64,000 nucleotides of DNA from Nannizziopsis barbatae (Eukaryota > Ascomycota > Eurotiomycetes > Onygenales > Nannizziopsiaceae), in contig JACVYH010000001.1 of NCBI GenBank assembly GCA_014964245.1, forward strand, positions 6,840,001 to 6,904,000. Direction: 5' to 3'. The notes beneath the pieces are model-generated. The model did no database searches. It was not told the DNA's origin and saw nothing but the letters and a program-made list of their open reading frames with translations. Below are positions 23,561-35,280 of this stretch, piece by piece (the stretch's first letter is position 1; every line of letters starts with the position of its first letter). The translations under genes were made by a program, and so were the position numbers.

Positions 23561-25700
23561 TCTGAATGCTAGATTATCATTTATTAGAATTAAAGCTTAT
23601 CAAGACATAATAATTAATGCACTAACATCTTCATGATATATAATTAGCTGATACTGGTTATAATAAGTATTGTAATTCATCTTATTCAAGAATTTTACAT
23701 CACAGTACTAATAAATTATATACAGAATTGGGTCCAGTTCATCCTGATACTTTTTTTCTTGATAGTTCATGATTTCTTCCTGCTTCAGATATGATTTCAG
23801 TAGCTTCTCTTCTGAGTAGAGTTGATATTTCTAATAGAACTCTTGGAATTTATTAGTCTGATTCTGATATGCTCTGCCTTCAAGCATTTTTTATTAAATA
23901 TATTACTGAGTTAATCTCTTAACATGTGTCAGATTCACTTTGTTATCTTTATTAGCATTTTTCTGATTGTTATCTTGAAATCTGATTTGTTATTGAAAGG
24001 ATTTTTGATAATTACTCTGGGGTCAAAACTGCTAATATGATCTTTGATTATTAAACTGGGACTGAAACTGCAGTCTCTGGTTGTTTCATTGATACTGCTA
24101 CTGATTTAAGTTCTGTTAAAAACATTGCTGTTATTATCAGAAGAATCTTTGTTATTGGTGGAATGATGACTGCTGCTGGCAGCTCTGATTCCACTGATTC
24201 TGGTTATTATACTGTGGGTGCCATTGGCCTTGATTTTGCTGATCCTGTTACCAGTATGGCTGATATGATTAATTGAAGCAATCAATCTAATTCAACTGCT
24301 TAGCTCTTATAGCTGTTATGAACTGAGCCAGTATTATTTCTTCTGATGATTCATTCATGATGATTCTTAATGCTAGATTCATGTGTGATCAGATGTGTAG
24401 AATAACTGAATATTCAGCCTGGGCAAGCCCGCACTGCTTTGCAGCTGCCATGATTTCTGTCATGTAAGTTTCAGAATCTTTTCACATCTTGACATCTGTA
24501 ATAATGTATTTAATTGCTTTAAATTTAATCATGGCCTGAGCTAATAATGCTCTGAATCATGTCTTAATGATTTCATACTAATTATTAATTTCTGTCAGAT
24601 CTCTAATGAGCTCTCTTCTAGCTAGATCAGTAAGCTTAGTCATTTACCAGATTAGTACCACATCACAGAAGCAGACATGTAATTTCTAGTCTATGATTAA
24701 TAAATCACAGATTACTGCTGTAACTTTCACATGTGTGGTGAATATAAAAGAATTTTTTATTCATAACTTATTATTTCTATCTATTATATTAGACATTCCT
24801 CATTCTTGCAGCATGTCCAGATAAAATAGGCTAATATTAATCATCTTTCAAGACAGAGTAATAAGCTTTAATTGCTCAGATTTCTGATAGATTCATGCTG
24901 TTGGTGATATTAGTAGTGTTGCCTGCTGAATTATCAATCAGCTATTAATGAGATTCTGTATATCTCTTAGCATATCATTTCTCATTTCTGTTAAAATGCT
25001 TCTCATCATGAACTCTAGATAATTACTGTCTTCAGCTAGTATGGGAGTTCTTCTAGTATGGCTCTTGCTCCTACTTCTATGCTTAGAATGCTTTGAAGTC
25101 TTTTCTTTTTTAGCAGAAAAAGAGAATGATGTAATCTCTTCAGAAAAGCTTTCTTTCTGTTATGATAAGACTGAAGATTAGTCACCTGAAATGAAAGGTG
25201 AGGTATTCTCAGCTGTTATCTGCTTGTTAATAAACCACCTATAGTGAGCAGTTTGCATGAGAAATGCTATCTTTCTCATGAATTTTATGATATTCTTATC
25301 ATAAGAATCAGCAGAAGTAATTCATGTAACAGGATATTATGATTTAATCATAGATTTCTAAGGCATTTCTAAGTCTAGAATCATGATACTTGATAAGGCC
25401 TGTGTTCTTTTAGTCTTGGAATAGAACATGATAATGTTATTTGATAAAGTAGGAGGACAGTTATATCATACTGTAATGTAATTAATTCTCTGTTGCAGAT
25501 CTTTTTCTGAATTACTTTTGCTTAAGTATAAGTAGTAGTCTTGTAGTCAGAATACAAGCTTAATGTAATATGATATCAGATTAGTCAGATTTCAACATGC
25601 TGCTGCTGGCATTTTAATGAGTCTAGTCATAATAGCACTCTCTGAGCTATTCTGTATGAAGATTTAAAGTCATTCAAGAAGAAATGAAGGCAGCAGTATG
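23560..25700 (-). pseudogene. G2 gag with Gln-rich C-terminal region (decayed)
   Basis: The capsid-like part includes a block around 24470-24300 with Met-Ala-Ala-Ala ... Cys-Gly-Leu-Ala and a predicted helical stretch. Downstream, about 24260-23990 encodes a Gln/Asn-rich, low-complexity region with repeated Gln-Asn-Gln and Gln-Gln. The linker to the protease follows. I see no Cys-Cys-His-Cys zinc knuckle. Stops are mostly TAA where neighbouring codons are CAA. The start is not defined, and the leader to the 5' LTR is 25700-25961. Confidence 0.65.
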
Positions 25701-25961
25701 ATGATCATGCTAGAATGTTAAGCATTAATAGCACCATGGCTAAGAGATAGAGTAGCAGATTTAAATAAATTTTGAATTGAGTATCATAAAAGCAGTAAAA
25801 GCATGTAGTAATGACAGTTGATTTCTTGTTTATAGGATTAACCTTTTATAGTGGAAGCACATAAATAAGAAACTTAATATTGGTCAAGTAAATGACTGTA
25901 AGACTGTTGAATCTTTTAAAGAATTTTGAATCAATTCTCAGAATGCAGACATGCTATCATC

Positions 25962-26127
25962 TGATAGGCAAAATATAACAGTATAACTGTGAAGTAATAT
26001 GATCTTGTTTGTAGGTGTAAAGTGATTTCATTCTTTTATGATTCTCATTCTCAGCCTAAGCTATGTATACTAACTAGTTACACATACAGGGAAGATACCC
26101 TCAGTAACATCATCATATAGTCTAACA
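25962..26127 (-). repeat. G2 LTR (5' LTR)
   Basis: It is 166 bp and ends CTAACA, the least mutated form of the terminus. It is followed by the ATATA duplication. Confidence 0.9.
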
Positions 26128-26132
26128 ATATA

Positions 26133-27162
26133 TTTCTTTCTGCATGAGATATATAAAATAAACTTAATAAAAATATTAATAATAACTAGAATAGCATTAT
26201 ATGCTAATTCTTTTCATGAACTAGCTAGTAAATTAATTATAAAATTTATAAAAATAATTTTAAATAATTATTCAGATATGAAAATAGTACTTAATTTATT
26301 ATATAATTTATAATAATAAAGCTTAATATACTAATATATATTATATAAGTATATATAATTAATAATATTCTTTAAAAATTTATACTAATAATACTTTTAT
26401 TAGATTATCTTAATAATTTATTTAATATTAAAATATTCTTTTTAAGAATTATTATAATTTATATGTAGAATTTCTGTAATTAACATAGTTTATTATAAGA
26501 TAAAAATATAATTATTAATATAAAGAATATTATTATTAACTGTTCATGTTAATTTATTAGTTTTAAACTTATTATTTAAATTTATAACTTTCTTTTTTTA
26601 AGTAATAATAAAAAAATTAAGTTCTTAAACTTAAGTAAGAAATAAAGTTAGAAATTCAGGCAAGTTAGAATAAGTTATTTCAGATACTAGTACAGCATTA
26701 ATTAATATTTATAATATAAGATTTCTAGAAGAGTTTTTAATATTTGTAGTAAGCTAATAATAGCATGCAAGATATGCTTTTAGTATAAGAAAAATATTAT
26801 TATTTTTATTTTAAATTATATTCTTTATAAGAGAAGAAGATAAGATATGAGAAAATATTTTATACTTTTCATTATATATTTATATATAATTAATGAGAAT
26901 TTAAAGTAATTTTATAATCTTAATTAATTATTCTAATTTAATCTTATGCTAAAGCTTTATTTATAAAGTAAAAAATATTATTTTATTATAATAAGATTTA
27001 GTGTAATTTACATAACAGCTAAGTGTATTTATTAGATTTAGCTTATCTAAATAATATAAAAAAATGAAATTATATATATTAAATATCTCTGCTTATCTTA
27101 TCTAATATTTATTTAATATCTTAATTATTATAAAATATTAAAAATTAGCATAATTGAATAAA
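26133..27162 (-). pseudogene. G1 pol middle piece (RNase H end to integrase core), decayed
   Basis: Collinear with about 5935-6950 of the complete G1 copy. It lies between the G2 and hAT insertions. Stops are dense, and the domain assignment comes from alignment only. Confidence 0.65.
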
Positions 27163-27170
27163 ATAATTAT

Positions 27171-27310
27171 TAGACTGTGAATGAGTCTGAATTAAGTTAA
27201 GTTTTAAAATAAGCTAACTTAACTTAAGCTTAACTCAGTTTCTTATAATTTAAGCTTAAATTAACTTAAAACTTGTTTATTTTAAGTTAAGTTAAGTTAA
27301 GTTTCAGACT
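27171..27310 (+). repeat. hAT left terminus and subterminal AAGTTAAG repeats
   Basis: A 14-bp or longer inverted terminus is followed by clusters of AAGTTAAG and CTTAACTT up to about 27305. The right end has the same arrangement at 39120-39263. Confidence 0.8.
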
Positions 27311-27797
27311 TAAATGCTAAGAAATGAACAAGATAGCTAAATTGCTGAATTAACAAGTATTATATTATAAATCTTCATGATAATTACTCTGTATATAATT
27401 ACATGAATTTATATTTCATATTTTATATAATAACTATTACTTGTTTAAAATAATAAATTAATAAGTTATAATTTATAAAAATAATTTAAAATATAAGTAA
27501 TAACTTTAGAGTAAATAATCTCATATTAATACATTTAACTTAAGTATTTATTAATAATTATAATAATTAATTAAGCACATGAGTAGTATTAGTAATATTA
27601 TTAAAAAATAATAAGATTAATTTTCTTCATCAGATGCAGAATTAAATTATTATTAAAAATAATAATATTTATCTTCTTTATTAAATGTTATTAAGAGTAT
27701 CTCATAAGCATGATTACTTTTATTATAAGAAACATGATAATAATAATTATTAATAATAGCAGAAATGTTATATAATAAAAATTTAATTTTAATTTCT
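27311..27797. other. hAT left arm, no gene identified
   Basis: AT-rich sequence with long stretches of TAATAATAAT. I see no motif. Confidence 0.4.
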
Positions 27798-28063
27798 TCT
27801 CATGAAGATTATGTATATTAAACATGACTAATTTAGTTATTATCATATTTATAATTCTTATGTCTTGTAATATCAGAATATCTTTTTTTTATTTACTAAT
27901 TTTTAAATTTATTATAATAATCTGAATCTTTCTCATAAAAATTATATATGTTAAATATGACTAATCTGATTATTATCATATTTATGATTCTTGTATCTTA
28001 TAATATCAGAATATTTTTTTTTTATTTAGTAATTCTTAAATTTATTACTGTAATCAGATATTT
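27798..28063 (+). repeat. 133-bp tandem duplication
   Basis: Two copies at a 133-bp offset (27798-27930 and 27931-28063) share ATGACTAAT ... TTATTATCATATTTAT and end in a T-tract. Since 133 is not a multiple of three, it does not look like a coding repeat. Confidence 0.7.
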
Positions 28064-28165
28064 CTTTATAATACATAGATATTACTAAGTCTAGCTTTAT
28101 TTTATAGCAATTACTAAATTTTAAATTTAACATATTCAGCATTCTTTTTTCAAATATAAAATACT

Positions 28166-29350
28166 ACCCCCAATACATGCTTTTAGCACTGAAATTAGTG
28201 GAAATAGATGGTTAAATGATGAATTACCTGAATCCACCCATGTTTTCATCTGTTCCTTTCTTTCCTATGGCAAAAGACCTACTTAAATCATGAGAATGCT
28301 AGAAATTACACAATTCATGGTTTATTAAACTGCTAAATGCTTTGTCACTTAACAGAATTTCAAATCTAAATCATGAAAAAATCATTCTTCTAAACTAAAT
28401 TACTGAGAGAAGCAATATATTTATCATTTAGTTTAAAAAAATTCATTAATAAGATGGAAAGTTCTTGTTTCACAAGCATTAAATGAAGTTAAACACATCA
28501 TAATTTAAAAGATTCTAAAGTAGTTTTTTATAAGAAAATGAAAGTTCAAGAAGCAGATACTCTTGATAAAAAAAAATGCTAAAAAAAGAATCAAATTCAC
28601 CCACGAATGAAAAGACTTTTTAGAATGAAATGAAGTTCAGTTTTCAGATGAATGTTCAGTTCAGAGAAAGGCTAGTTATTCTACAGTTTAGATCTTTCAT
28701 TTAGTAGGCAAAGCCTACAGGCCTGATCTTGTGAATCTGATTAATCATGGCAAAGACATTTCCTTAATGATCTGGGCCTCAATCTGGTGTGGTGGGCAAT
28801 TAAAATTAATCATTATGAAAAGAAATTTTGAGGCTGCAAGAGAGAGTTTTACCATAAATTTCTATATTAAAGTACTGGATGAAGATCTCCTTCTCTTCTA
28901 TAAGCCTGGCCAGATCTTTTAGCAAGATAACACTTCAATTCATATGAATTCAGGTGCACAGAAATGGTTTAAATTGCATGAGATTTGGGTGCTGAAATGA
29001 TCATCACATTTATCTGATTTGAATTCAATTGAGAATGTTTAGCATGCTTTAAAGCTTCAAATTTATAAGAATCATTCTGAACTAAGCTTGCAAGATCAGA
29101 GCAAGATAAATTGGAGAAATTTTGCTTAATTTATTCAGAATGCTTGGGAAGTTCTTAATCAGACTCTAATTAATAATCTAATTAACTCTATGCCATGAAG
29201 ACTGGAGGCTGTCTGGAAAGCAAAGAGCTGGTATACTAAATATTAACTATAGATAATTCTTTCTTAATAGTTATTATTTATAATTACATTTTATTAAGAT
29301 AAATTAATTTTCATAAAGCAGAAAAAGGAGTAAAAAAGATGTGTAGCTAG
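28166..29350 (+). mobile_element. Tc1/mariner element inserted in hAT copy 1
   Basis: A transposase pseudogene with a following non-coding stretch. The left edge is placed at CTACCCCCAATAC after a TA at 28164-28165. The right edge is placed near 29350 from weak inverted similarity only, so both boundaries are approximate. This is one of the least mutated pieces in the 1-43 kb stack and retains a CpG at 28604-28605, which suggests it is young or was never a multi-copy target. Confidence 0.6.
28560..29246 (+). pseudogene. Tc1-type transposase (DD34E), decayed
   Basis: A cut-and-paste transposase of the Tc1/mariner superfamily. The first catalytic Asp is in Phe-Ser-Asp-Glu-Cys-Ser (about 28635-28655). 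The open stretch 28731-28922 holds the Ile-Trp-Ala-Ser-Ile-Trp and Pro-Gly-Gln-Ile-Phe blocks. Immediately after, Gln-Asp-Asn supplies the second Asp and Leu-Asn-Ser-Ile-Glu-Asn the Glu. I count 34 residues between them, the DD34E spacing. The C-terminus ends Lys-Ser-Trp-Tyr-Thr-Lys-Tyr and a stop at 29246, a typical family ending. At least four internal stops replace Trp, Gln or Arg codons. The N-terminal helix-turn-helix part (28200-28560) is poorly readable. Confidence 0.85.
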
Positions 29351-30150
29351 ACTTAGTAGCAGTAACTGTAGCTTGTAATCTCTTTTCAGATTTTAGAAAG
29401 AAAATTATCAAAGATCTGCAAGATTATTTAAGTAATAAATATTAGTTAATAATTCTTTTATAATCTGCATATTTATCTTTTGCATAAATTTAATTATATT
29501 TTATAATCTTAGTAAAATTTATTAAAATTTATCAGAATCTGATGCTTTTTATCTTGAATAATTTTAAATTTAAGATAGTTAATAATATTATTAGAAAGAT
29601 AGTAATTATTATTCTCATTCTGATTTGTTTGCTTATAAGCTGATTTTCTCTAAACATTTAAGCTAAAATATCTACTTAGCTTCAGTCATTTAATATTTTA
29701 TATTTCTCATTTCAGTTCATACTGTAATCTGTTTATTTATAAACTAGTTTTCTTCATATATTTTAATCAGAAGATTTACTTCACTCATGCTATTCTGCAT
29801 TTATATTAGATTAATAAGTTATAAAGAAACAGTACTTATATAAAAAATAATATTAGTTATACTTGTATGAAAAATAATATCAGTCATACTAATAAAATCA
29901 TAATAATTATGCTAGATATAATAAATAAGTTATTATTTATATATATTATAATAAACTGCTTAAGAATCAGCATCATATAATGTTAAAGCAAAGAAAAATT
30001 AATATCTAAGAAGTAACTATGCTCTTAAAAATTTTTATTATTAATAAGTTTTTATTAGAAATGCTGAAAGAACAGATTAACTTCATAAAAAAAATGAGAA
30101 TTAGTCATATAATTATAATAATGCATGAAGCTTATTAGCCAAGCTAATAA
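29351..30150. other. hAT left arm after Tc1, uncertain coding
   Basis: AT-rich. The minus strand still has moderately open stretches that could be the end of the large minus-strand frame, but stops are denser and I cannot set an end. Confidence 0.35.
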
Positions 30151-33100
30151 TTAGTAAATTAGCTAAAAAAATAAAGAAATTTCATTTTTATGAGACTAGT
30201 CTAAGAAAGAAGTTTAAAATAAAAATTCATTATTATCATTATTACTAAAAACTTAAAGAAAGATAATAATTAACTTGTTTAAAAAAAAGAAAACTGTAAA
30301 GAAATTCATGCTAAAATTTTAATTAATTAGAGTTTTCTTATTACTTGTTAATGAGTTCTTAAGTAAGAAAATAATGATTAAAGAATAGCTATTAGAATAT
30401 TTAACTTAATTAAGATATCTGTAAGTAAGACTAAATTCAGCATTAAAAATACATTTAACTGTTATATTAAAATCTGAAAAAGAGCTAGAAACAGTTTCAC
30501 CTGCTGTATTAAGATTTGATTCATAAATAATAAAGCTGAAAACAGATTCACCTATCCCATTAACATTTAATTCATGAATGATATTATCTTTCTTATTCTG
30601 TTTTCTTATCTTCTTTTTCTTTTTATTTTCAGATTCTAAAACTTACTTTTTCTTCTTTTCATTCTTTTTATCAGATTTTTCATTAAGTATTAATAATTTC
30701 TTAGTAATTATTATAAAGAATATTAGCTGAGATTTTTATAATTTTAAATTTACTAGATTTAAGTTAATAATGTTTCAGTAAGTATGTTATTCTAGTCATG
30801 CAAGTAATATACATAATATCTTCTTTATAAGTTTAGAAATATTCATAATGCTAAGAAACAGATGTTATTACATACTCATCTGGGTGATTAAATCAGATAT
30901 TATCTTTCTTGCTAAATTTCCAGCAGCTGCTTGCTAATATGTGTGATTTATATAAAGTAACTAAATACAAACATTTTATTTTTACTTAATTTATACCAGT
31001 CTTGCTTATGATTAAAAAAATATATTTAAGTTTTTTAGTAACTTAATAATAATTATATGATAATATTTACTTAGATAAAGATTAATCTTAAAATTACTTA
31101 CTTAATATATGAAAATGATGACATGTAATAAACTAAATGACTTGTTAAAATCTATCATTATATAATTCTTCTTATTTTATATTAAACTTACTTATAATTA
31201 CTTAACTAATAGTTTTCAGTTAAGAATAAACATATATATTAATTAAATTATAATAAGAATTTAATAAAAAAGAATAAGTTTTGTCTGCTGATATTATATA
31301 ATTTTAAAAAAGAATATTATAATGTATCAGAAAATAAGTAATATTAATAATATTTCTAGCATATATTCAAGCCTGATTAAGAGTATATGATAATGATAAT
31401 TAACTAAAGTATGTGTGTATTTTAAAAATATTTAAATACTAATAAAAAACTAGCTTAGAAGTTTTAGCATTCTGTTTGCAGTTATAATTCATGTACTAAT
31501 ATTCACATGAAAAACTGAAAATTTAAAACAGATTAAAGCACAGGCAAGTGACTTTATGTAATTATTATCTTGAATTATAGTATTAAATCTGTCTAACTAT
31601 TCTACAACTGCAAATTATTTCTTTTTATCTATTATCTTTTAATAATACTGATAGTATTTTAATTATTTTCTTAAGCTTGATAATAAAGAAATAGCATTAA
31701 TATAGCATTTAGAAATGTTAATACTAATTACTTTATTATTAATCTTGAATTTTATTATACAGCAAATCATATATTATGCTAAGATTTAAGAAATAATAAT
31801 GAAAACTTTATTAAGAATAAGATGAGATTATCTTACTAGCATGTGTATATTAACTAAATTAAAGAAAAAGAACTTCTTCTCTTTTGTAAAAGTCTTTTCA
31901 TATTTCTCAAGTAATAATAATGCTTTAAATTCTGCAGATAAGTTTAATTTTCATGTATTATTAAAAATAAGATAATAATAATCATGAATATTTATAGTTG
32001 AATTTAAGAGTGAAGTAATGATTATTATCTAAAGTAAATTAATATTTAAAAGTTTACAAGTGCAGGCCAGATTATTAGTGATATATTTAATAACATGTCT
32101 CTTATTTATAATTAAATAGCTAATCTTGAGATTTTCTTTTACAGAAAAATGAATGATTTATTCTTTATAATTCTTTTCATTTTTAATTATTTACTTCTCA
32201 ACAGTTATTTTCTTACAAGTTTTTTTTTTAGAAATTTTTATGAACTGAAGATTAAATTTAAATAGTATTAATTAAGAAAGTAGATTTTCATTCACATCTA
32301 ACTTTTTTAAAAAGATAGAAGATTTAGTCTTTAAAGAAGTTAATTTAAGAGAACAAGCTTTATCATTACTAGTCTGATTAGAAGAAATAATAAGAGAGAA
32401 GTCTTGAGTCATGAATGAGATTATCTTGAAAGAAGAAGTTGAATTTTCATTTAGAAATGAAAACTTATCATCTAACTTAATATCTTTTTTAATAGTAAAG
32501 TTAAGAAGATATTAATGAATGATAAAATGCAAAATAATAAAAATTATTTATCTGAAATTTATCTTAATATTAGAATAATTATGAAATTTAGCAGAATTAT
32601 AAAATGTTTTTTTAAATATTACAGATGTAATAATAGTAGTCTGAAAAAGTAAATTTTTAATAAACTAGAATAAAGTACTAATAATAAAGAACTAAAGTTT
32701 TCTCTAAAAATATTTAATATAATTAAGAAATTATAATAAGATTACTGCTGATGAAATGTAAATTATTATAAAATCTTAAATTATCATATTATTAAGTTCA
32801 TATATAGTAGTAATATAAACTAGATTTATTATCTTAATAATTTTTCTGAGATTTATATTATTAGCAAGAATGTTCATTTATAGCACAGACTTCTTAGTAG
32901 TTTTTTTTTATAATATTTAAATTTTTATTTAAAGTATTATAATAATATTATTTATCTGATAAAGTAAAAGTTTCAGCATGTTACTTTACTAGAATAGCAA
33001 ATAATTAGAATTAATATTAAGAATATTAAATAATTAGAAGAAGTTAAGAATGGCTCTTAATGCATGATTAAAATTATATTTCATTCTTTATATTAAGCTC

Positions 33101-34368
33101 ATATTCTGCTTTAATACTAATTCTTTTTCTAAAATGCTGTATTTTTCAGCAATGTGAGTGTTTTTTTTAATAAAGAAGATAATGCAGCTGATTTTTTCAT
33201 TCACTTTAATATTTAATAAGATTTTATCAGTTAAGATAAGATTATTTTAAGTTTTATTATAAATATAAAGATATTATTTTATGTACTGAATAAGAAACTT
33301 TACTTTAATAATTATTAGTATTAGCAACTGAATTAGTAATTTATTAAGATTAAGAACAGTATTTTCTTGATTTTTCTAGCTTAAAAAAATATCTAGAATA
33401 AATACTAAATTCTTATCTGCTATTTCTTGTGTAGTATCAGATACTGCTTTCTTATTTTATTCTGATAAGACTTCTAAAACATGTAACTTAATAATATTCT
33501 TAAAATTAGAAATTAAATTAAAAAATATAATTAGCAGATTATCTTTTTCAGCAAGTAATGTAATTATTAAAAAAAGCTTATTCAAATTATTAATAATATA
33601 GTATAAATATCTTTATATGAGATTAATCTGCAGATGTTTTAACTAATTATCTTGCTATTATAATATTTATCTTGATTAAGCATGAAAAAATACATATGCT
33701 TGATGAAAATTTTCATGATCAGATAAAATAGCTGATATTTTTATGAAATTACTAACTTACTGCTTTAGAAACTTATGAAGAATTTAAATAATTAACTTCA
33801 GAACTAATAATCTGCTTATCATAAAGATTTCTTAAATCTTTAAAATTAAAAACATTTATAGCAGATTAATAAAAAAGATAAAGTTAAAATTTATTATAAA
33901 GAATTATTTCAGAATTGCAGAAATCTGATAAATTTAAGTTTTAAACAGAAATATATATTTAATTAATGAATAAGCTACTAAAGTTAATCTTTTAATTTCT
34001 TAACTTTAGTTAATTTTACATGCCTGCTCATATACTTCAAAAATAAGCTAATATTTTTATTAAAATTTATGAAAAATAAAAATATTCAGACATGCTTAAA
34101 AATAACCAGCAACTGCTAGCTGATTTTTATAAAAAATAGTTTTTTTCTCATGATATTATTTATAAAAAATTCTAAGAAATATTATCTTCTTACTATCATC
34201 TGTTATCTTTACATCTGCTTTTAATATAAGCTTTAAAATAATCTTGAAGAATTTTAATAATGTTTTTACTTTAATCTTTAAAAATGTCTTTTTTTTCTTA
34301 AAAATTATGATAATCTGATCAGTTAACTTATATTAGTAATGAAATTTTTAAGAAAATAACTGAAGCAT
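30150..34368 (-). pseudogene. Large minus-strand ORF carried by hAT copy 1, unknown function (about 1,400 codons)
   Basis: I do not recognise this protein. An ATG at 34368 opens a frame that stays in one phase at the points I checked: 34320, 33198, 32484 and 30549. Stops are thinly spread in otherwise protein-like sequence. It is rich in Lys, Leu, Ile and Asn with heptad-like coiled-coil character, for example around 33500-33100, and a Cys-Thr-Cys motif near 32060. I see no nuclease, polymerase or ATPase signature. It is divergent from the hAT transposase, with about 900 bp between. It could be an accessory gene of the transposon, a captured host gene, or a gene of another element whose ends I cannot see. 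The C-terminal limit is uncertain. Confidence 0.5.
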
Positions 34369-34534
34369 TTTTAATTTAAGAATTAAAAATATCTCAGTAA
34401 TAAGACTAAGAAAATTAACAAGATACTTTTAATTCAAGAATTAAAAATGCTTCAGTTAGAGCTTAGCATTAGTAATTAAGTTAATTACTAATAGTAATTC
34501 TGATTAGAACATTTTTAATTCTTGAATTAAAAGT
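34358..34534. repeat. Inverted repeats at the start of the large minus-strand ORF
   Basis: Arm 34358-34390 is the near-perfect inverse of 34425-34457 (33 bp each, 34-bp spacer). A third palindromic copy of the core TTTTTAATTCTTGAATTAAAA lies at 34510-34534 with minor variation. It could form a cruciform, or be a protein-binding site between two divergent genes. Confidence 0.7.
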
Positions 34535-35280
34535 AAATAAAAAATGAGAAAGTCTAATCTTAATTTAATCATGTATCAGAAATTTTTCAGAATAAGATTT
34601 AAGCACATATAATAAAATCTGAGATAAGTTTCATGCAGCAGAAATTTTTAATAAAGTATAACTGTATAATATTAATTAAGTATATCTGAATTTTTAATTT
34701 AAGTATGAAGTTAGAAGAAATAAGAAGATGAAGAAAATGTAAAATAAAAGTTATTAATTAAGTTTACTTAATTATTAAGAAAAAAGAGTTATAAGAAGAG
34801 AGAAGAAGAAGAGAAAAGAAGAAAAAGAAGAAGAGAAAAGAAGAAAAAGAAAAAAAAAAAAAAAAAAGTATACTTTAAGATTTAATTAAGTGAAATAAGA
34901 GAAGTCTATTTATAATGAGAGCTTATTTCTAAGCTATAAGAATCATGTAACTTTGCTAAAATCATGTAATTACTTATTTATGAATGAAATCTTATTATAA
35001 TTTTTATTACTTCAGTACTTAACTCATGTGAGTCTGACTTTACTTATAAATGAAATTTCTAATTATAAGTTTTATTACTTTAATACTTAACTCATGTAAC
35101 TTTATCTGTAAATGAAATTTCTAATTATAATTTTTATTAATTAGAAAGTTCTTAATTCTGATAAATTATTTAATATTATTTCTATTAAGTATATATTTTA
35201 TATAGATTTTATTATATTCAGAAATATTTTACATATTTCTCTTAACTTCTAATCAGAATATTAATTACACATTTTATTAC
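34535..35280. other. hAT intergenic region with a polypurine tract
   Basis: No gene seen. A GAA/GAAA-rich strand-asymmetric tract spans 34795-34868 and ends in a run of A. Two similar ACTCATGTAA/AATGAAATT units recur around 34970-35120. Confidence 0.45.

Larger units (their letters stand above)
16511..26127 (-). mobile_element. Ty3/gypsy chromovirus, family G2, full length (9.6 kb)
   Basis: LTRs of 166 bp lie at 16511-16676 and 25962-26127, starting TGGTAGG/TGATAGG and ending CTAATA/CTAACA. A perfect ATATA duplication sits at 16506-16510 and 26128-26132. The internal site matches 5930-5935 of the complete G1 copy, which shows the insertion point. Minus-strand order is gag, protease, RT, RNase H, integrase, GPY/F and chromodomain, then a separate second ORF before the 3' LTR. 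A second copy is at 46524-56327. This copy is less mutated than that one and keeps a 537-bp tandem duplication that the other copy lacks. Confidence 0.92.

Noticed and set aside
32040..32080. SWIM-type or KDZ-associated cysteine cluster in the large hAT-borne ORF (Cys-Thr-Cys motif)
   Set aside because: The partner Cys-x-His or further Cys residues are not visible, so the motif is too short to support a family.
34795..34868. Polypurine tract as an LTR-element PPT
   Set aside because: No LTR follows it, and it lies in the hAT intergenic region.
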